A stretch of 64,000 bases of DNA, from NCBI GenBank assembly GCA_028564675.1, contig JAOVVO010000390.1, forward strand, positions 1 to 64,000. Direction: 5' to 3'. The notes under the pieces were generated by a model. It saw nothing but the letters and a program-made list of their open reading frames with translations. It did not search any database and was not told where the DNA came from. Shown one piece after another: positions 37,891-51,090 of the stretch. The first letter of the stretch is position 1. Every line of letters begins with the position of its first letter. The DNA comes from Onchocerca lupi. Lineage: Eukaryota; Nematoda; Chromadorea; Rhabditida; Onchocercidae. Made by a program: the position numbers and the translations under genes.

Positions 37891-39252
37891 TTAAACTAGG
37901 TTTAATAAATAATTAAACTTTTTCAACTTAAAATTCTTTTTTGAAACCATTTCAACAAACCTTTCCATCAAAAGTTGCCGAATCCAAGTGTTACTTATAA
38001 ACCTGCAGTCTGCCTGAAAAAGTGGTTTTTCATATATAAAAAAACCTTGAGGAGACATGAAATTAAATAACTTTGATTACTATAAATCAATCCATCAATG
38101 TTAATGTTGAAAAAATTACCTGCAAAGCATCTATAATATCTGTAGTACACAATGGCGTTTTCATAGACAGTAAAACATAAGAGTCGGTAAAGCGGTCTCC
38201 TTCAATCCTGAAGCAAACTGCTAATCTCTTTTTGGCAGGAATTTAGAACAGAAACATGATAAATCACATAAAGGGTGAAATTACCGTCTTTTACGTGCAC
38301 CAAACATATGACATATCCCGGTGCTGCTCATCAGATGACTTCTTTTCATTTTCAGCGCTTCTTCCAATATATTTTTTAAAAGTATCTAGAATAATAACAA
38401 TGACTAAATGATACGATAAATCATTTCATATTTTCCACAATATGAAACTGCATCCATAAAGTTAATAAGTCACTTTTGATAAAAGGAATACCTTCGAGGC
38501 GTCGAGCAATATATTGCAAAGGTCGTCATTACACTGTTGCAATTTAAGTTTATTTTGTGAGACTATAAATAACAATCGTTTCCTGATCTGGAAGGAATTT
38601 GGAACAAAAAGTTTACATTTTCTACTGATATCGGAGAAACAAGAAAATTTTAGCACTGGTATAAGAAATAAGATGTGACTTACAATTAACATTAAATTGA
38701 TACAACTACTAAGAAACAATCATGGTTTCGGAACGAGTACTTGAATATGCAAGTTCAGTATCCTTCCACAAGATTATGTGTTAGAGCTAATTAATAGTTT
38801 ACATTTTGGCTAGAGGATGAAAGTTTATAAAATTCTTCTAGCCAAGATGATATATATAATCTAGTTGATTCATTGTCCAACAAAAAAAACAAAGACGCGT
38901 GAATGCCTTTTGTCAGAACATAAGTTACCTTTTTAAAAAAGGTAACTTCGTATCAGTTGCTTATCATACAATATTTAAAATGAATTAATTGTAGGTAAAC
39001 CTGTTCCTTTGACCAATCCCATGTCTGCTCGTCAATATTTCGACCTGCTTCTGAAAACACAATGGATCGCTGCTGAAAAGAATATAAGTCGACTCGATCC
39101 GCAAATATAATCAAAAAAAAAAAACTGAAATGACTTTACAGTACAATATAATGAACTTAAAACCTTAAAACCAAGCTTACCCCAATTTCACTAGCGAAAC
39201 TTTTGAAAACCTCATCGGTTATACTTCCTTTCCTCAATTTGCCACAGGCCAT
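37891..39252 (-). CDS. TADA1-like SAGA complex subunit
   Basis: Six exons join perfectly in phase: 39181-39252, 39001-39072, 38492-38587, 38285-38385, 38120-38207 and 37891-38013 (TAA), giving 183 residues. The segment DASKILLKNILEEALKMKRS, followed by a short gap and CHMFGARKR, parallels the helix-plus-FG pattern of human TADA1. A later segment, LCTTDIIDALQADCRFI with the ...MERFVEMV end, parallels TADA1's DLFEAL...NIERI region. TADA1 is a histone-fold adapter in the SAGA/STAGA histone acetyltransferase complex in the nucleus. The protein is about half the human length, and the match is by pattern from memory. The ATG follows a TTCAG acceptor by one base. Confidence 0.5.
38806..38948. repeat. 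two small inverted repeats in an intron of the TADA1-like gene
   Basis: TTGGCTAGA at 38806-38814 pairs with TCTAGCCAA at 38837-38845. A near-perfect palindrome AAGTTACC-T5-A6-GGTAACTT lies at 38922-38948. Both could be small hairpins. No function is claimed. Confidence 0.6.
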
Positions 39253-39254
39253 AC
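39253..39254 (-). promoter_or_regulatory. probable spliced-leader acceptor for the TADA1-like gene
   Basis: On the minus strand GAATTCAG is followed by one T and then the ATG. No coding exon was found upstream, so trans-splicing is likely. Confidence 0.4.
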
Positions 39255-39713
39255 TGAATTCATTTACGATAATCGCTCCTAATCACCTTAATATTAAGAG
39301 CATGAACAGAAATATCAGAAACAGTGAGTACATTAATTAAAATATGTTATTTTTGACTGAAAAAGTATGGAAATCCCACGGATAAAGGACGAGGAATTAA
39401 ATGGTCATTCCAAATAGTCGAGATATTGTTGTAGATAATTTATTGCCTAAATATGAACATAAATGGAAATGCTTCGCTGACAATTATTCTCAATGCTTTA
39501 TTGACAAATCTCATCAACAACAGAACAAGATTTTCTTAGATCGAGCTAAGAAGTATGATATAATTTCATTCTATGTACTACATTTCACCTTGCAGCAATT
39601 GTTTCGATCAGAAAGAGTCAAGTTTTTATTTCCAAAGAAAAATTTTTACAAATTAAACCAAAAAAAAAAAATCGACTTTCATTTAATAGGAAAATAAATT
39701 ATGCAAAAGTTGC

Positions 39714-39717
<4 letters not shown>

Positions 39718-39762
<45 letters not shown>
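39718..39762. repeat. (TA)n microsatellite
   Basis: An uninterrupted alternating A/T run of about 44 bases. It is likely to vary in length between isolates and to be error-prone in assembly. Confidence 0.95.
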
Positions 39763-39763
<1 letters not shown>

Positions 39764-40180
39764 CACTGACAATCAATACATTCACAGAATGGACTGTAAT
39801 GAGCAAATTTCGAAATTCGATTGATAGTAAATAAACAATCAGTAAGAGAACATCAAATTCCGATGAGAATTATCAACATAAAAGCATGATTTTACATTAA
39901 AATCATATTGTCAGTCAACAAGCCATAGAATCAAAACTTGTTAAACAAATTCAAAGTATGTATTAAAGAGTAAATTAAACAGACACAGTACATATTCATT
40001 ACTCTCAATAACAAGGCCATTGAATGTACGTGGTAAAAAGACACGGAATAATTAATTACGTGGAAATATATGGTTATATAAGGATTGTAAGCATTTCTAA
40101 ATGACCAAAATAAATGAAATATCTAAATTTAAAAGTTGCGAAAATTAATATTGAGAAAGCTATCTCTTTCACTGATTGCC

Positions 40181-43100
40181 TCACAGATTCTGACTTAACA
40201 ATGTTTTAATGAACTCTACCGCACTAGTAAACTGAGTCCACCAATACGCTTCTATGCCTGTTATTTGATTTGCATAAAATGCACCAATATATTGGATGTT
40301 TGATAATAAAGCCAATGGATTTGCCTGAGAAATAAATTTATGTAAGAAGTATGAAACCTAGAACAAGAGTTTTCGTTTTCATAGAAGTCTTACTTGTTGT
40401 GCACGTACTTTATTTACATGTTTCTTTGAAAGCTCGAAATAAAAAATATTACGCTGTGCAAGCATATATCCACCTTCTAAGTCGATTAATAAGCAGGCTC
40501 ACTAATCATTTCTTTTGTAAAAGAAATCAAACGACAAAAAATTATTATTTCTATATGATTCTTAATTATGACATCTTTATTAATTTTCTCTCACTTTCTC
40601 TACGCGCTGCAACAGACGACTAAAAAAAAAATCTTACCTGAATAAGAACATAAACAAGTACAGGGGTAATATCATCTGCTGAAGCAGTTCCTCTCTCAGA
40701 TGCAAGAATAATGAGATTTTCAATCGTTTCGCAGCATCTAACAACACAGGCCATCTTATCTCGTGGTGATTTATATGCATTTATAATTCCAATTTCAGCT
40801 TGTGCTGATGGCCATGGACATTCGCCACGTAATCTCTGAAAAATAAACAAATAGAGAATAGTGACTTCACGAGATTTTTTGTCTGATTTGAAAACTCATG
40901 CTAAGACTGTGAAAAAATAAATTATAAATTCAAATACTACAAATGAAGATCAGCTTTTTTAATAAATACTTTTCTATTAATATTTTTCTCAAAAAATAAA
41001 TAAATAAAAAGAAAACAAAGTTTCACCATTGCTATGTGCAACTGAGGATGATCCGGACTAATCTCTGCTGCTAATTTTTGGACTGATTTATGGAAAACAC
41101 TGAAAATATACTTCATATATTAGATTGAAGCTAATCCACTGAACAACTAATAAGTGAGGAAAGGTATAATACTGCCTTAAATAATGAAAAATCTACAGAT
41201 CTGAAATATGAAGCAACCATTGCAACAGAAAGAAACCTGTCTCTACTTTGGTCGGCTTCACCATTTGGATAAAGTGCATAGGCATACAGCTGAGCCATTA
41301 ATGAACGTTCAATACTCTTCTTTACAAACGAGATTCTTTCTGCGTTTGCAAAATGCCATATTTTCTCATGCGGCAAGCGCTCATATAATGAATTCAAAGC
41401 ACGCTCCATTACATCCGTTCTTTCATCCTGCAAAAATTTTGAAATTTCTTCAGTGAGTACTAAGAATACTAACAAAGATATTCAGTAGAAATAATAACAC
41501 GTATACCTGCGCTTTCAGAGTTTGAAATTCAGCAATAAATCTTCGTAGCTGCAAATCACGTTCTTCCAGATAAAATCGAACAAGCATGTTTACTAAGCAT
41601 TCACCGATCAGCAATTTCTCTCTGCAATCCATCAGAATGGCATCACTGTCCATTTCCAATGCCTTAAACACCACCAGGGTCGCTGAGGTGATTACTGCTA
41701 CTGTGGTACCAGAGATTCCTTTAGACCATTTATTCCGAACTTATCCCATAGCTGTATTTCCACCTTTTATGTTCCCACCATTGACATAATTTAAACTAGT
41801 CAAACTTAACAACTCTCAAGTAAGAATTTAGTCAAAACTCGATTTGTTTTAAACTTGTAAAAAATATTTGCTGTATGTCACAACAAAGCCTCAAAATGAT
41901 GAGATTAAAAATTTTAAAAAAGCGATGCTGCAAACCTTTGAAGGCGGATGGTTAATTTTTCTAGATTAGAACGCAACTGAAGTAGATTAAGACGAGACTG
42001 TTGTAGATAAAGCATATATGCAGTTCGCTTTCTGTGTTCTCCTTTTAAAGCTTTTAACAGTTTCCTAACCCTAAAAAAAAAAAAAAATCCTCTCACAGAA
42101 AAGTGTATGCGTCTTCTATTTCAATTTCAATTACATCTGAAAGATTGTGAGACAAAGATTACCGGTAGTTCTGAAAAAAGCAGGAAATGATATATTTGAA
42201 GTGCGAAATTTATTTCACATTTCAAAGTCTGTGATTCACATTCTAGGATACTGGAAACTTTTTTGAAGCCAGGTGAAATCAAGATAGAAGTCTCAAAATT
42301 CCAAACAATTTTAAATAAATGTAACTTACGCTTTGTCGTCGAATGCAACTAAGCAGCGCATAACTTCCCGAATTTGTGCACAAAGAGTCTTATCCTGCCC
42401 ATTGATGCTTTCTGCCAAGAGAACTTGCAGAAATTCTGTCAACTGCCGTGCATCATTCTTTCCACTAAAATTGGTAAAGTGATGTGTAATCACTAAAAAA
42501 AACTGTGAGTTGCAGAATAAAACTTTAATTATAAATTAGCACCTCATCCTCATTTTGGATCTCCGTAGAATACTTTCACCCCCAACAGAAGATACTCCAG
42601 GTAATGAAGCTACTGAACTCAGCACTAAACGTAATTTTCGCTTAACATCAACAAAAGCACGACACTGGATAAGATTATCAGGATCGTAATACAATTCCGA
42701 ATCTTCAGATGTTTTTCCAGTTTTCTCCTGGAATAGAGTGTAATTCATAGCAAAGAAAAGTTAAAATAATGTAAATCTGAAAAAGTCAGCGTTCAATTTC
42801 TCCACCTATCAAAATATTTTCGAATTGAACAAAGCATTTTAATTTAAAGTCTACTTTTATCTTTTGCTGATCATTTCTGTTCAAAAACAGATTATTTCCT
42901 TGAACTGAATATAAAGGGACTGCTTTTCCTTTATATTTATCTAGGATTTCATTTGCCGCTCGCTTCGTCAAATCTGAAGTGATATTCAATTCATCGAGAG
43001 AATGACTTTCAACAAATCGGCCAACTCCTGAGTCTGAAATCAACTTATTTATTGAAGTTAATTAAAAAATTTTTATACAACACTGCTCACAGCATTATTT

Positions 43101-46100
43101 CTCCGCCAAAAAAATTTGCAATATTGCCAAAGGCAATACCTACCAAAAGATGCCGATGAAGAATCTTTTTCATTAGTGCCTTTCAAAGATATGATTTCAT
43201 TCATTGTTGTAGCTTGAGATAATGATTGGCGAAGTGAACTAACCACAGCGCCTAAATTAAAATAACCAAGCAATTTCTCATCACCTTCTTTCTAGTCATT
43301 TCAGTACTTATAAACGAAAGTCTACCCCATAAGCATTGTTTTCTGCCTACAAAATTTTTATAATACTCGTCATATCGAAAACATCAAATAAATAAAAAAA
43401 AAAACTGTATAGCGATACCGCCTCAATAAATTTAAATGAAGTTATTTGCAGGATACAAAATCACATAATTCTTAGAAAGCAATAAAAATATTTCACAAAG
43501 AATAATCTAATCTGCAGCACGCTTCCTTCCACAAATACCAAAATAGGGAAACAAATATAAAGAACCTTTTCTCATCTTCAGTGATTCGCCCACTTTATGC
43601 AAACCGTGAAGTATATTCATTTTCTTGCGCATCAGTGGACTCTCATTTTTTTCATTATCTTCATTCTGAGATCCTTCAAAAAAGGGCAAAGCAATAAATT
43701 TCAGTCTAATGAGACAGTTTAATAATACAAATATAACATAATATTTGGTACTATATGACAAAAAATAAAATAAAATAATGCAATAAAACGAATCCGACAC
43801 AACTTTCAACTTAAAGTTAGAAATCGCTACAACACTTACGCAGACGAGAAGACACAGAAGGAAAACGATAAGTTTTTGGCATGGCGCCACTATTAGCCCA
43901 ATTCGCTCTTATAATCTCTTCATCTATTTTATCTTGATTGATGTGTTCGGTTTTCCCTATCTTAAAAAAATGTAAAAAATACAATATTCTCTTGATATTT
44001 TCTAAAATTTGTCACAGATTCCGAGACGAATTTTGATTTATACTTTCGAAATAAAAGCAATACTGTCAAATAATCTGTAAGAATTCGGATTTCGAACAAT
44101 AAATGAAAATAACTTCAGTTAAAATATGAACGAATGAGCCAAGTTTGCTGAACATATAAATGCTTACCACTGTACGTTCTTCATAGTCATGACATTTTTC
44201 GGTTTTCCTTATACTTGCCATAGTAACATCATTTTTTGATGAATTTATTAAATCGTCATTGGTCGGAATAACATTTGATCCTGCTTCTACATCATCATTA
44301 CAGAAGGAACCTGCTGTTGCCATTACTGAAGCAGCTGGACTGGTCGGCGCCAGTTCACCTACACTATTGCGAAAAGATGGTATGTAATCACCAGGTAGCG
44401 ATGAAAGTGCGTCATCATTAAGATCCCTGAAAATTTAATTTAATTTCCCTTAATATTCATCCAAGAACCAGTTCTGAACCAGCCATTTCATTAATTTGAA
44501 TAATAACAGTGCGTCTGATGATTACAGCAAAAACATTATCAAAAAGATGCTAACTTAGAAAATTCAGAGTCGACATCAGATTTTGAGTAAAAAGAACTTC
44601 CACTAGACTGACGTCTGAGACGTTCACGGCCGTGGCCGCTTGATGCTGAAGCTACCAAATTCACCTGGTTTAATTCACGAAATATTGATGCATCAGCTGA
44701 TGGTGTCGATATTGGTTTTCTAGAAGAATAGATGCAGAAGTTGTTGCTTAGAACCTACTTGTAGCATTTTTGAAACTTTTCAAATATTATTTCTGATTTC
44801 GAAAATTTAAAAGAATATAGAGAAGTATATACTTTGTAACATGTTGAAATGCGAAATTGTTTCCTTTAGAAGACTCATTTTGAATTTGTGCTCCAAATGT
44901 TGCCTGAGTAGCAGCGCTACCACCTGCTATCATGCTGCTTCCACTACAAGCAGAAGCTAACATCGTTGCATTAGCACTACAGCTAGTAGCTGAAATACGG
45001 AGAGTAAATACAATTATTTCCGCATCAGTCCGAAGAAAAAAAAAAAAACTCGTCATTAAGAATACCGAAAATGCAACTGATATGAAAATTTGCTATTCTT
45101 GGAAATTCTCTGACAAATTTAAAAAAAAGTCTAAACCAGATGCATTATCGGCACCATCAGGATCATCAATCATTAATAAATCGTCGTTTCTTTGAACAGG
45201 ATCTGCCTCAGAATCACTGGCTACTGCATCTACAGACCACGTATCACTTCGATCTTCCCCATTTCCTGCCACCGCTAAACATGCAATAGTATTGCCAATG
45301 GTAGATCGTTGTGAACCCGTTCCTGTAAAAAGACTTGATGTCATATCATGCAAAATCTTCTGAAGATTGACAACAATAAAAAATCCGCGCAATACATGCT
45401 TTAAATTGTTACATTATTAAAGCATGAAAACAATTAATGATATAAAATAAAATAAAATTAAAACATACTATTTGGCCTACTTTCATTTCGAGGCTCGCCA
45501 ACCTCTACAACTGCGGGTAGCACAGAGGGAGCAACGATAGACGTATTGCTGTCTCCTTCTTGTCTAGTATCAAAACCAAAACCTTCCGTATCTGACGGCA
45601 GAACATCAGTGGACCAACTTTCACTTATAAGTGAATGTGTTTCATCACCTGAAACTGCATACTGTGAAAACCGGAATTGCAAAAATAATAAACAGCGAGA
45701 AATTTTCCAGACAAAGTTAGATAAAATCAAACGCTAAGGCAAACTGAAACAGAATCTTGATTTAATAACTTCAGTACTACACTAGTAATAACTAAGTTTT
45801 ATATTTAAAAACTAATTTAAAAATATGAATGCTTCCCTAAAAATACCAACAAAAAAGACGCACAATTAAAATTCTGTAAATTTTAAACAAAATTATGAGC
45901 ATACGGTATTTATGACGACTTTCTCCTTGTGGAGGCAAACAAAATTTTCCGAATTTGTCCTCGAGACCTTCAGTATTTTCGCGACGAACAGTTACTGGTA
46001 GATTCGGAAGATTGTGTTGGCAAGCATTATTATTATTTTCTTGTCTTGCATTATTAACATTTCCTGCAATAATGAATTTTGCAGTCAGCTTGAAAAGACC

Positions 46101-49100
46101 ACAATAGTTGGAAAAGAACTTCTCATTTTATCATGTAAGAGATCAATTTCAATTATTTTTTTTTTATTACCTGATTATTAATTCAATTATTTATGCTAAA
46201 ATTGGAACTTATTTCTTCAAGCTAATGATTGATAAACTATATCTTAATTTGAAGAATCCCTACTTTTAATACTATCTCAAATCTTAGCATTAAAAATATG
46301 CTTAGAGGATAAACGACAATCTGCTAATCCCACCTTTTAACTTACCACTATTTGACGGTGCAGCTGACCGAACTGAACGCGAACCACCCTGATTGGAAGC
46401 TGGATCACTGACGCTTGGTGAACCACGACCGGAAACATTTGTACTACTAGGAACAACATCACTAAAATTGTCCGGTAAAGTTGATATATCTTCAGCATCA
46501 TCATCCATTCCATCAGCATTACCTTAAAAAAGCGATTATTTCAAAATATGGACTAAGTCAACAATAAGAAGACAGCGCAGATAAAAAGAATAAATTTTTG
46601 GAATAAAATATCAGCTTGCTTACTTGCCTCATACATTTTTCTATAATAGACCAAATAACATTTGAAAACAATGCGAAACTTTTATAGAGGAGGTAAAACA
46701 TGATTAACTGAATTTGATTTACCTTCAATAGAAGATGATAAACTTGCCGCTTCTTCATCGTCACTTCCACCATCAGTCGTATGATCTAAAAACATGCCTG
46801 GTTTAATTTAAAAATTTTTGGGAATAAGCAAACCTATATTTGAAATGGAACAGACTAGTACCAATGCTTTCAGTATCAACAAAACGAGTTCGCTTTTCGG
46901 CTGATTCATCCGATATTTTATGTTTTCGTACTCTTTGCGGATTTTGAACTGATTCCATGAATTTTTCCTCAGAACACATTCCCAATGGTTCTCTCTCTTC
47001 ACCAAGGGGAAATATAAGTACCTGAAATGATCATCACAAATTCAAATGTAAAATTTGAAAAATAAAGATTATAACCGGTTCAAAAATGTTTCCTTGATTT
47101 ATGTTTAGAGATCTCTGCTCCACTGTGGACTAATGATATAAATTTCTTTCTTAATTACTCAGTGTAAACATAAAAGCACCTCAATATTTCTTGCTTGAAT
47201 ACGATTTGACTCAGTAGGCTCCATGGACTTGAAATGTTTGGATCGAGAACCTTTCTGATCACTGCTTTCAACTGAAAATGTCATTCTTTTCTCGGTCTAT
47301 GATATTAAAAAACGTCAATATTTTTCAAAATTTCTTACTTAACATCTTGGCGTCACTAGAAAAAGAATCTGTATTTCGGTCGTTCGACTGATTCCTCTGA
47401 AATTGCAAATAATTAAAATCATTTAATCCTAAATAAATAAATCTATGCGAATATGAAACTCAAAGAATGAAATCAACATCGGCGTTTAAATTTTACAGCA
47501 AATTTAAAACATCGAAAAGTAATTATCTGTTTGATCTGCCATCATTTTTTCGATACATTCTCGATATAAAAAGAAAGTCTTTAAATTATTTCATGAAAAC
47601 TAACAATCCCAACATTTGATATATCACTTCGTGCAAGTCTTATTGGTAATCGTCGCAATATTCCGGTTAACACTCGTCGCAGCGATTCATCACTCAAAGA
47701 ATTAATTGCTAAACAACGAACAGCACTAATCTGTAACAACTCTTTTAAAATATTTAAAAGCATTTCTTACTGTCTTAAACATCCACTATTAAAAAGCAAA
47801 AATTTGTCAAAATAAAAATGGATGAAAAAGGAAGCAAAAAAGGAGAAAGAAAAAGGATGACATATGTATTTTCAATGTTATGCAATATCAATTTAAAATG
47901 TGATAAAATTTTAGTTAATTTAAAGCCAAAATCTGAGGTGGCAGAAAAATTCTACTACTTACCAAAGAATCCAGTTCTGCAACAGTACCTACAAACATGC
48001 GTCGGACAAACTGTTCAACAACTTGGGGTGGTGATTCAGTACTGATCGTGCATATGTTTTCTATTGAATCACCACGTGTTGTAAGGATATGCTGCATCAC
48101 ACCTGACATCGACTGCTAAAAGAGAATGTAATATAAGTGTACTCTAAAATAACAGTAATTTTATTACCTAAATTTAAATAAATGCTTGTTTCCATTCAGT
48201 CATATCATTCCTCTAAAATTCAAGATTGTAAATACTAAAAAAATATAAAACAACAATTACTTGATCAAACTGAGAATAAAAATGCGCGATATGAGTAGAA
48301 GGAGGCTCAAATGGAGCAATAGCTAGTGTCTGCAAAATTTGTCCGATCTGCATCAAATTGAACCTATAATATTTCACCATTAATAAATAAGCAATAACAA
48401 CAACATAACTAAAACTTAATTGACAAGATATTCTTTTTTTAAGCTTAGAATTTGTCTGATCAAAATCTTCAAGATCTGCGTTACAAAAGAAAAACTTGAA
48501 ATGGATATATGAGATAGAACACTAAATAGTTAAAAATGAATTGGACAGATAAATCAGAATAAAAACATTATATTTTACTTTTCCAAAATATTTTTACCTT
48601 GCAATGTAGGTTACTGGAGTATCTGATATAATTCCAAGCGTTTCAGGATTTGCAATAGCAGGACAAATAAGGTACGTAAAAATTAAATCTGTACAAATCA
48701 ACGTTGCCTGCAGTATTTTAATATTGAGTATTGAGTTCCCAAAAGAATATAAGAACTGGAAAATGAAAGACTGTATCAAGTTGATTGCACACCAACTGAT
48801 TCATAAAATTTCGAAAGTCAGTGCATTAAGAAAAGGATAATTAATACCTGCTCACGACTGAGTTTTCTCTGATCAACTAAAACAGTGTAGAGTCGTCGAA
48901 CAATGCAACTTAAGCTTTGAGGAAAGCAAGACATTACATCTGTTATTGCTGAAAAAAAAAAAAAAAAAAAACCATTAGATAACTGGCAGTCAAATAATTT
49001 ATAAATTACTGATATAAGATAGGTATGCTCAGTCAATTACCTCGAATAAATCGGTTTGCAACTGATATCAATTTTGATTCAACATATCGACGATGAGTTG

Positions 49101-50561
49101 TTAATTTTTGCAAAAAAGTAAGCGAATTTTCATCTTCACCAAAACTAAAAGAAAAAAAGAAAAATGTCCCGGTAAAAATGTCAAACTCTATATATTATCA
49201 AAATGATTGAAGTTAATAATGAAATATTAGACAAAAAAACTTTTCGCACATACCGTCTTCTTCTTTCTTCTACTGGAAAACGTATTAATGTTTTTGTGGG
49301 TTCGATATCCAAAAAAACATCATCTTGAGACAGCACGAACATTACTGGGTCATGCAGAGCTGCTGTCAGAAAAATCTAAATCAGATATACTGTCAGTCTA
49401 GGTTTTATTTCATCAAGGGCGATTTCTATTCTCAGCGAAAATGGAAAGTGACATCAAACCTTCGCAGAATACATTCCTTCAGAGAATAAACGATAAAGCT
49501 GACAAAAAGAGACATTTCCTCGACGCAATAATAATCGTGGATCGGAATGTGAAGCCAACTGAATATCCAACAAATGGAAAAGGGTTTCCAATACGCGATG
49601 TTCATCTTCCGGAAAAACTGCACATCCATATAAAAGGCTGTAGACACATGAGACCAACTCAGCAAATGATGAATCGTTGTTCTAAAATTTTAGTTTTGAC
49701 TAATTTTATATAGATTTCGAAAACAGCGATAATCAACTAGTGATATGGGATGATGAGTTGTCCAGAAATTGAAGGCCTATCTTTTTTAACCGTGCTTGTT
49801 TAGAACTAATACTGATGTTTAAGCTCAATGAGCAATTTATGATATCAAAGTAAAGGGAGCTTTTCACAGTATAAATAGCTAAATGATTTTTTATAATATA
49901 GAGATATGATTGATACCTTCAACGTTTGGTCGGCAGTATGTAATATTTCAGCTACTAAATTCGGTGAGTTCAATAGTAAATTCAACAATTCCGTAACGCT
50001 ACTGTAATGTTGTCCATCAATACGACGATATCCATCAATAAAATGGGCAGAGTCGAATTGGGAAGTTAAAAAACAACAGTTTTCGGGTCGAACATCCGGA
50101 TGGGAATTGATAAGACGCGACAAAATTGTCTGAAACTTATCCTTCTCACAGCTTTGACTCTACCGTAATGTGCCACAATTATCACCAAACATAAAATCTT
50201 CCTCCATCAGCGTAATTAATTTCAGTACATAAAAATGAACTATTCCTTACCATGTAACATTTAAAAAAAAAAAAAAAAAAGACATTTAAAAAAATGAAGG
50301 TAAATACATTAAAAATATCGCAATCAAATAACGACTTATCATATTGTTATGCAAAGGAAAACGTTTACTGCCGAAAAAACTTACTTGTTCTTGTCTGCAT
50401 ATCCAGGCTAAATGTGCTAATTCACTTTGTGCATTATCGACTTCTTCGTTAAGTCGTTGCAGAGTGTCCAATTCACTGGCTATAAGTAATTTCTCGGATC
50501 GTAACCTATCACAGAGCATCGTAAGCGTATCCAGTCCTGAGTGTTCACTACACAAATCCAT
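40181..50561 (-). CDS. rme-6: GAPVD1 / RME-6: RasGAP- and VPS9-domain Rab5 exchange factor
   Basis: RME-6 activates RAB-5 during endocytosis at clathrin-coated pits. Early exons 50385-50561, 49917-50129 and 49460-49681 match GAPVD1. The RasGAP domain (about 48.2-49.7 kb) includes LLLRRGN, where the arginine finger is expected, YRLFSEGMYSAK, and the ICPAIANPETLGIISDTPV signature. The middle (42.5-47.8 kb) is low-complexity, with two SD/WS repeats (SESWSTDVLPSD, SDTWSVDAVASD) and AANEILDKYKGKA, all landmarks of GAPVD1. The C-terminal VPS9 domain includes AYKSPRDKMACVVRCCETI, the catalytic SADDITPVLVYVLIQANP, and EAYWWTQFTSAVEFI, ending in TGA at 40181-40183. The ATG at 50561 follows a TTTTTTAAG acceptor by 18 bases. 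About 25 exons; not every central junction was checked. Confidence 0.92.
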
Positions 50562-51090
50562 CTCGCCAATTCTTTTCAACTTAAAAAATCAGAATTTTTA
50601 GAAAAAAACAATGCTGATAACTGAGTTTTCCATCAGTCAAAAATATATATGGAAACTGGAATTGTTGCCATCAAAACAAGCGACACTTCCAAACAAATGG
50701 ATTAATTAGTTCCAACACGAATAGACATTACACAAGACAGAACTTTAATCTTCTGAAAAAGACTAAAGAAATGTTCAGTCCCAATTGTTCTATTCCATAC
50801 ATCATTTGATTAATATATCGCTGATATAAAGTTATAAAAAAAATACTAATTGCCACTGGCAATCCAAATTGGTCACAACAACGAACAGCGACTAATCTAA
50901 TTTATTCCCAAAATAAACATTACTCATTACACTCAGTTCATAAATTATTTAAATATATACATTCCGAGAATTCTCATTTTGAACTGCACAAAGAATGAAA
51001 TGAGCGGTTAAAAATAGCACTGCTTATTTCGGACTTCCAAAATATCACAAGACAATTGTTTATACTACAATAAAAGACAATTCCTAAAAT

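Larger units (their letters stand above)
39253..40180. other. intergenic with (TA)n microsatellite
   Basis: Between the rme-6 stop codon and the TADA1-like start on the same strand. It holds the TA run at 39718-39762 and a 98-codon Lys-rich open frame on the plus strand that lacks coding support. Confidence 0.5.

Noticed and set aside
39401..39697. 98-codon Lys-rich plus-strand open frame
   Set aside because: Sits between minus-strand genes, is rich in Lys/Phe from poly-A/T, and has no domain or splice context.
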